Source: Emcibacteraceae bacterium (GTDB lineage: Bacteria; Pseudomonadota; Alphaproteobacteria; Sphingomonadales; Emcibacteraceae). From it: a stretch of 64,000 nt of DNA. Under the pieces are notes generated by a model. That model searched no databases. It worked only from the letters and a program-made list of their open reading frames with translations, and had not been told where the DNA came from. Shown piece after piece: positions 60,382 to 64,000 of the stretch (positions are counted from its first letter, which is position 1; every line of letters starts with the position of its first letter). The DNA is taken from NCBI GenBank assembly GCA_021774795.1, contig JAJFIR010000042.1:124001-188000 (forward strand). The letters are read 5' to 3'. The position numbers and the translations under genes were made by a program.

Positions 60382-62069
60382 GAAACGTCCCCATTTAACT
60401 GTTGGGCCAGATACGTAGCATTTTTCATGGCGAGCGTTAATATCGTCAATGTACAATTTTTATGCGGGTTAGAAACAAAAACACTTCCGTCCATAACATA
60501 TAGATTTTTCACATCCCATGTTTGACCCCATTTATTTGTAACAGATGTTTTTGGGTCATCACCCATACGTGTGGTACCCACTTCATGAATAATTTGCCCA
60601 CCTGCCAAAATCGCCTCTTCACCGGTCCTTTTTGGTGACGTCACAACACCGCCCATCGCTTCGATAATTTTTCCGCCCCATTCCATTCCGTGCTCTGCTT
60701 GATCAATTTCTTGCTGCGACCACTTCCAATGAAATTTAAGAACTGGAATTCCCCATTTATCTTTAACTTTATCATCAATTTCGCAGTAACAATTCTCATT
60801 TTCAACCATTTCGCCGCGCAAAGCCATATAAAAATTACTGCCGTAATTAAACCGAACAGCTTCTTTGGCAGATTTACCATATCCATCAACGCCGTCAGCG
60901 ATACCCATGCCCGGTGCGCCAAATCCACCACCAAATTCAAAATGATATCCGCGTTTAAATTTAAGCGTTCCGTTATCCTGGCCTTCATAATCCCACCACG
61001 GGATAAAAATATGATTACCGGCAAGACCATCTTCGTTATATTTGGGCCTTCCACGTAGCGCAGGGATATAACCACTTATATCGGATCCGGTACTATCCAT
61101 TAAATTACGGCCAACTTGACCACTACTGTTGGCAATGCCTGTTGGAAACATCTCGCTCTTGGAATTAAGCATCAAGCGGGCTGTTTCGCACGCACTAGCC
61201 GCCAAAATTACCACCGACGCATCAACCCTTACATCTTCTTTATTTTTTCGGTTAACAAATGTGACGCCTGATGCCATGCCTTCATCATTTAGATGCACTT
61301 CTTTGACCATGGCGTCTGTCACTATTTTCAAGTTACCCGTTTTGTTGGCCCACGGAAGCAATGAAGTTGTGGTTTGAAATGCCGCACCGATAGAGCATCC
61401 ACGGCCACACTCTGTCGCATTAAAACATGCTTCCCTCTCATCAATGGCGCGAGTTAAAACTGCGCGCCGCATGGGGATGAGCGGAATACCCAATTTTTTT
61501 GCAGCCACTTCACACAAGATTTCATAAACCCTTGGTGCTGCGGGGGGTTGAAGCACCCCTTCAGCAGAATCCGGAATATCTTCATTACCCACATTGGCCC
61601 CCGACACACCAATTAATTTTTCACATTGATCATACCAAGGCCCAACTTCCTCATAATCAAGTGGCCAGTCGGTTCCCATACCATCTTGGCTGAACGGTTT
61701 AAAATCACGAGCATTAAATCGTGGCGTTATTCGGCCGAAATGATTGGTTCGTCCCCCAAGCATACGCGCGCGCCACCACAGAAACTCTGTTCCTTCGGCG
61801 GTTGTATAGGGCTCACCGGGCACTTGCCATCCGCCGTCCACCGTCGCATCATAATAACCAAAATTTTTATCAGAAGTGCTCACTCCGCGAAGCGGTGCTT
61901 CATCATTGGTATTAAACATCGGCGTTTCTTCATAAGGGTCATAGTCACGCCCTGCTTCCAACATTAATACTTTGGCGCCTGCTTCCGTTAATATATGAGC
62001 CGCCATACCACCCCCGGCACCAGAGCCAACAACAACAACTTCATATTCAAAACCATCAAATGATGCCAT
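60378..62069 (-). CDS. GMC-family flavin dehydrogenase (glucoside 3-dehydrogenase-like)
   Basis: 563-residue FAD oxidoreductase. Rossmann motif VVVGSGAGGGMAAHILTEAG (residues 11-30), GGRTNHFGRITPRF (about 105-118), a cysteine-rich stretch ACFNATECGRGCSIG (about 215-229), SACETARLMLNS (about 292-303) and the catalytic HEVGTTRMGDDP (about 491-502) with NPHKNCTLTILTLA at the end. With the following small subunit this is the type that oxidises gluconate or the C3 of glycosides. It has no signal of its own. The divergent DUF1080 protein suggests that 3-keto-glycosides are made and then cleaved. Confidence 0.88.
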   Translation of the reverse strand: MASFDGFEYEVVVVGSGAGGGMAAHILTEAGAKVLMLEAGRDYDPYEETPMFNTNDEAPLRGVSTSDKNFGYYDATVDGGWQVPGEPYTTAEGTEFLWWRARMLGGRTNHFGRITPRFNARDFKPFSQDGMGTDWPLDYEEVGPWYDQCEKLIGVSGANVGNEDIPDSAEGVLQPPAAPRVYEILCEVAAKKLGIPLIPMRRAVLTRAIDEREACFNATECGRGCSIGAAFQTTTSLLPWANKTGNLKIVTDAMVKEVHLNDEGMASGVTFVNRKNKEDVRVDASVVILAASACETARLMLNSKSEMFPTGIANSSGQVGRNLMDSTGSDISGYIPALRGRPKYNEDGLAGNHIFIPWWDYEGQDNGTLKFKRGYHFEFGGGFGAPGMGIADGVDGYGKSAKEAVRFNYGSNFYMALRGEMVENENCYCEIDDKVKDKWGIPVLKFHWKWSQQEIDQAEHGMEWGGKIIEAMGGVVTSPKRTGEEAILAGGQIIHEVGTTRMGDDPKTSVTNKWGQTWDVKNLYVMDGSVFVSNPHKNCTLTILTLAMKNATYLAQQLNGDVS

Positions 62070-62139
62070 AAATCAAATCCCAAAAATATTTATAAAAAAA
62101 CTATATCCCTACTGCAAGCCGATTGACAGTTTACATTTC

Positions 62140-62154
62140 AAAACGTATCGTTTT
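62140..62154. promoter_or_regulatory. Perfect palindrome in the GMC/DUF1080 divergent region
   Basis: AAAACGTATCGTTTT: six-base arms AAAACG and CGTTTT around TAT form a perfect inverted repeat. A perfect TATAAT (62156-62161) follows 2 bases later, facing the DUF1080 gene. The 137-base gap carries both divergent promoters, so one regulator bound here could control both. A LacI-family protein is a guess; none is encoded nearby. Confidence 0.55.
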
Positions 62155-62206
62155 CTATAATAATGTCAACATCACATAATAATCAAAATATTTATGGAGA
62201 AACATC

Positions 62207-62938
62207 GTGGAAAAATCCGCTGTAATGGCCCTGGTATTCCTGGCTGCACTAACCAGCGTCGTTATTGGGCAAGAGACCGAAATGAAGCCCGAAGAAACAG
62301 AGGCATGGGATTTTGTTCCGCCAAAAGTAACCCCTGGCACTGAAGGTGGTGCGCCTTCCGACGCCATTCTTCTTGATCCAACAGCGTGGCAAAGTATCGA
62401 AGGCGGCGAGAATCCTTGGGACGTTAAAGATGGTGTAATGACAATTAAACCCGGCACCAAAGACATCAGAACAAAAAAAGCATTCGGTAATATCCAGCTC
62501 CATGTGGAATGGCGCACACCTAATTTAGGGGGTAACTCTGAAGGGCAGGACAGAGGGAATAGCGGGGTATTTCTGCAACAGTTTTATGAGGTCCAGGTCC
62601 TTGATTCACACGGAGGAATAACATACGGGAACGGTCAGGCGGGATCAATTTATAAACAATATCCACCGCTTGTTAATGCCACCAAACCGATGATGGAATG
62701 GCAGACATATGACATAATTTATAGCGCACCGCAATTTGACAAAGGTGGTAACGTTACGTCACCCGCCAGCATGACAGTTCTTCACAATGGAATAGTCGTT
62801 CAAAATAATTCCATCCTGAAAGGGCCGTCTGTTTTTATTGGATATCCGCGGTACCAGCCGCACGGCGATTTACCGATCTACTTGCAAGATCATGATCATA
62901 AAGTAAGTTATCGAAATATTTGGCTTCGGGAGTTATAA
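62207..62938 (+). CDS. Exported DUF1080 protein (3-keto-disaccharide hydrolase type)
   Basis: 243-residue secreted protein. Signal peptide 1-21 (ending VIGQ), then a concanavalin-like DUF1080 domain: AWQSIEGGENPWDVKDGVM (about 64-82), FGNIQLHVEWRTP (about 98-110), GNSGVFLQQFYEVQVLDS (about 122-139), a conserved GQAGSIYKQYPPLVNATKP and the end HKVSYRNIWLREL. Members with known activity cleave 3-keto-glycosides. It starts with GTG behind GGAGA, as the ATG codons downstream lack ribosome sites. It is divergent from GMC dehydrogenase genes that could supply the 3-keto substrate. Confidence 0.85.
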   Translation: MEKSAVMALVFLAALTSVVIGQETEMKPEETEAWDFVPPKVTPGTEGGAPSDAILLDPTAWQSIEGGENPWDVKDGVMTIKPGTKDIRTKKAFGNIQLHVEWRTPNLGGNSEGQDRGNSGVFLQQFYEVQVLDSHGGITYGNGQAGSIYKQYPPLVNATKPMMEWQTYDIIYSAPQFDKGGNVTSPASMTVLHNGIVVQNNSILKGPSVFIGYPRYQPHGDLPIYLQDHDHKVSYRNIWLREL

Positions 62939-62943
62939 AATAT

Positions 62944-63507
62944 CTATTTCGGAATAACCGTTAAATTCGGCCACTTTTCCAACCAATGTTTGCTTTTTAT
63001 CCGAGATTGAAAAGCTTTCGGCTTTGCGCGTTTCTTATTAAGGGTTATTGAATTGTCGAAAAAAATATTTAACCCAAATGGTGCGAGTATAATTATATCT
63101 CCATTTACCGACAATTTAGCACCAATAGCTGCCTGTAGTTCAACCCAATATGTCATTGCATCACTGCTCGACAGATAAGGTTTATCTCTATTTCTTAAAT
63201 GCATGCGCGCTTGGTTCTTAACTGACCAAGGATAATCTGAAACTTGTTTTAAATGATTCTCTTTTTCTTGATCAATTTTTTCGCTACAATTATCTTCGTC
63301 AAAATAAATCAGATCGATATCATCTAACATCGTGGCTTGATTATACCCGTGAAGTTTATCCCAAATCATGGTCTTCACAAATCCTGCTGCCAAACACCAA
63401 TCGTTTAGCTCTAATTTAGCCGCGATGCGTAGTGCATCCATCCTCATTTCATCGTTAAGCATCCATTCCTTGATCCGCTCAAGATGATTATCTTGTGGGT
63501 CTCGCAT
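62944..63507 (-). CDS. Nucleotidyltransferase-family protein (NTP_transf_6/DUF925)
   Basis: 187-residue protein. It opens with an RLxLNDW-type helix (LRIAAKLELNDWCLAAGFVKTMIWDKLHGY, residues 26-55). The LDDIDLIYFDED segment (about 61-72) carries the two Asp that mark the nucleotidyltransferase core. The central KNQARMHLRNRDKPYLSSSDAMTYW (about 97-121) is typical of the family. Biological role unknown. It starts within the last 20 bases of the upstream peptidase gene. Confidence 0.85.
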   Translation of the reverse strand: MRDPQDNHLERIKEWMLNDEMRMDALRIAAKLELNDWCLAAGFVKTMIWDKLHGYNQATMLDDIDLIYFDEDNCSEKIDQEKENHLKQVSDYPWSVKNQARMHLRNRDKPYLSSSDAMTYWVELQAAIGAKLSVNGDIIILAPFGLNIFFDNSITLNKKRAKPKAFQSRIKSKHWLEKWPNLTVIPK

Positions 63508-64000
63508 GGGCTGACCCTCTGAAAATGGCGTTAATCAGCATTAAATTTAACCCATCAAGATAAGCACGTACCGTAGGGTCACTTGTAAACCCAATCACTT
63601 GACCTCGCCCTTTTGGTTCTGAAATCACAAAAGGCTTATGGGCCAGCTGAATTCGATTCTCTTCCCACAGATACCCGCTTGCCAGAATTTCATCTTTTCC
63701 CATGTAATTAACAACATTGCGGCCATTATTAATGGTCACGGGCGTATAAATATCATTCCCGCGATAAAGAATATTTAATGTTTCCGCTGAACCGGCTGTA
63801 AGCCAGTGTTCCAAATCTACCTTCGCTTTTAACATCACACCAGGCACAGAATCCGGATCAACATCCGTTGGCTCAATGGCATCATTATAATCATCCAAAC
63901 CAGCCATTAAGCTTCCATCAACTTTAGTGCTATCGTCTACGTCTTCATTCTTATCTTCGCGGTAAGCATACTCGCGGCGAGAAGACATAATGTCTACGTC
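63488..64000 (-). CDS. C-terminal part of an M14-type zinc carboxypeptidase (runs off the window)
   Basis: The frame is open to the window end; upstream of the first Met the reading is DVDI, so the true start lies beyond 64000. About 170 residues are seen. The end, LAHKPFVISEPKGRGQVIGF and TSDPTVRAYLDGLNLMLINA, resembles the glutamine-amidotransferase-like C-terminal domain of large M14 peptidases (the G-G-V-I-FT-DP-R segment). The catalytic zinc domain is outside the window, so the assignment rests on this tail alone. Another possibility is a stand-alone exported protein of the same fold. Confidence 0.55.
   Translation of the reverse strand, partial: DVDIMSSRREYAYREDKNEDVDDSTKVDGSLMAGLDDYNDAIEPTDVDPDSVPGVMLKAKVDLEHWLTAGSAETLNILYRGNDIYTPVTINNGRNVVNYMGKDEILASGYLWEENRIQLAHKPFVISEPKGRGQVIGFTSDPTVRAYLDGLNLMLINAIFRGSAHARPTR

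Noticed and set aside
1-64000. tRNA genes, CRISPR arrays, insertion sequences or prophage genes
   Set aside because: No cloverleaf-like sequence, regular repeat array, transposase or phage structural gene was recognised by eye; a dedicated scan could still find a missed tRNA.

Overview
The window looks like a stretch of chromosome from a free-living, probably marine, Gram-negative alphaproteobacterium with AT-rich DNA. The best evidence is the block rnd, lptC, lptA, lptB, rpoN, hpf, ptsN at 11.1-16.9 kb, which has the gene order typical of that class, together with a zwf-pgl-(edd)-glk cluster. I would guess a Kordiimonadales/Emcibacterales/Sneathiellales-type lineage, with low confidence. I saw no tRNA, rRNA, CRISPR array, insertion sequence or prophage genes. 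Coding density is high, and most gaps are under 200 bases.

Layout. 0-9 kb (minus strand): glucokinase, a decayed edd remnant, 6-phosphogluconolactonase and glucose-6-phosphate dehydrogenase behind a LacI-type operator; then a lipoprotein sulfatase with a sodium/solute symporter, and a ProC-like reductase with a PutP-like symporter. 9-11 kb: an exported gamma-glutamylcyclotransferase-like protein and a PQQ aldose dehydrogenase. 11-17 kb: LPS export, sigma-54, ribosome hibernation and PTS-Ntr. 17-20 kb: a ParA / ribbon-helix-helix / TPR-SPOR operon. 20-25 kb: fused PabBC, two tandem exported aldo/keto reductases and an ATP/ADP-translocase-like carrier. 25-29 kb: ApbE facing a porin and an FMN-binding protein across a strong Fur box, then uppP. 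29-32 kb: an exported hydrolase and an unknown exported protein. 32-37 kb: a Tat-exported molybdenum hydroxylase (2Fe-2S, Moco and FAD subunits) with a 50-residue membrane protein, a divergent cytochrome b and a helical protein of unknown function.

37-45 kb: PseC, a BNR-propeller protein overlapping a metallo-beta-lactamase-fold enzyme, a polysaccharide deacetylase and a BioF2-type acetyltransferase. 45-49 kb: LysR-GNAT-PAP2-MnmD, divergent from a cysteine-synthase-like enzyme that carries a Tat signal. 49-54 kb: hydrolase, M20 amidohydrolase, EamA transporter, a stand-alone encapsulated-ferritin-type protein, a small pseudogene, a cupin and a CE6-type esterase. 54-59.7 kb: Lrp/methionine gamma-lyase, OmpW, a BKACE-nitrilase operon and an exported cupin. 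59.7-64 kb: GMC oxidoreductase with its small subunit, divergent from a DUF1080 3-keto-glycoside hydrolase across a perfect palindrome, then a nucleotidyltransferase and the end of an M14-type peptidase.

Together the genes suggest a heterotroph that takes up and oxidises sugars, much of it in the periplasm (PQQ dehydrogenase, GMC/DUF1080, molybdenum hydroxylase), and degrades sulfated and acetylated polysaccharide and amino acids. The most promising candidates for undescribed biology are the Fur-controlled ApbE/porin/FMN-protein unit, the periplasmic molybdenum hydroxylase with its unknown accessory proteins, the ParA-RHH-SPOR operon, the Tat-tagged cysteine synthase homologue, the encapsulin-free EncFtn protein and the loss of edd from the Entner-Doudoroff operon.
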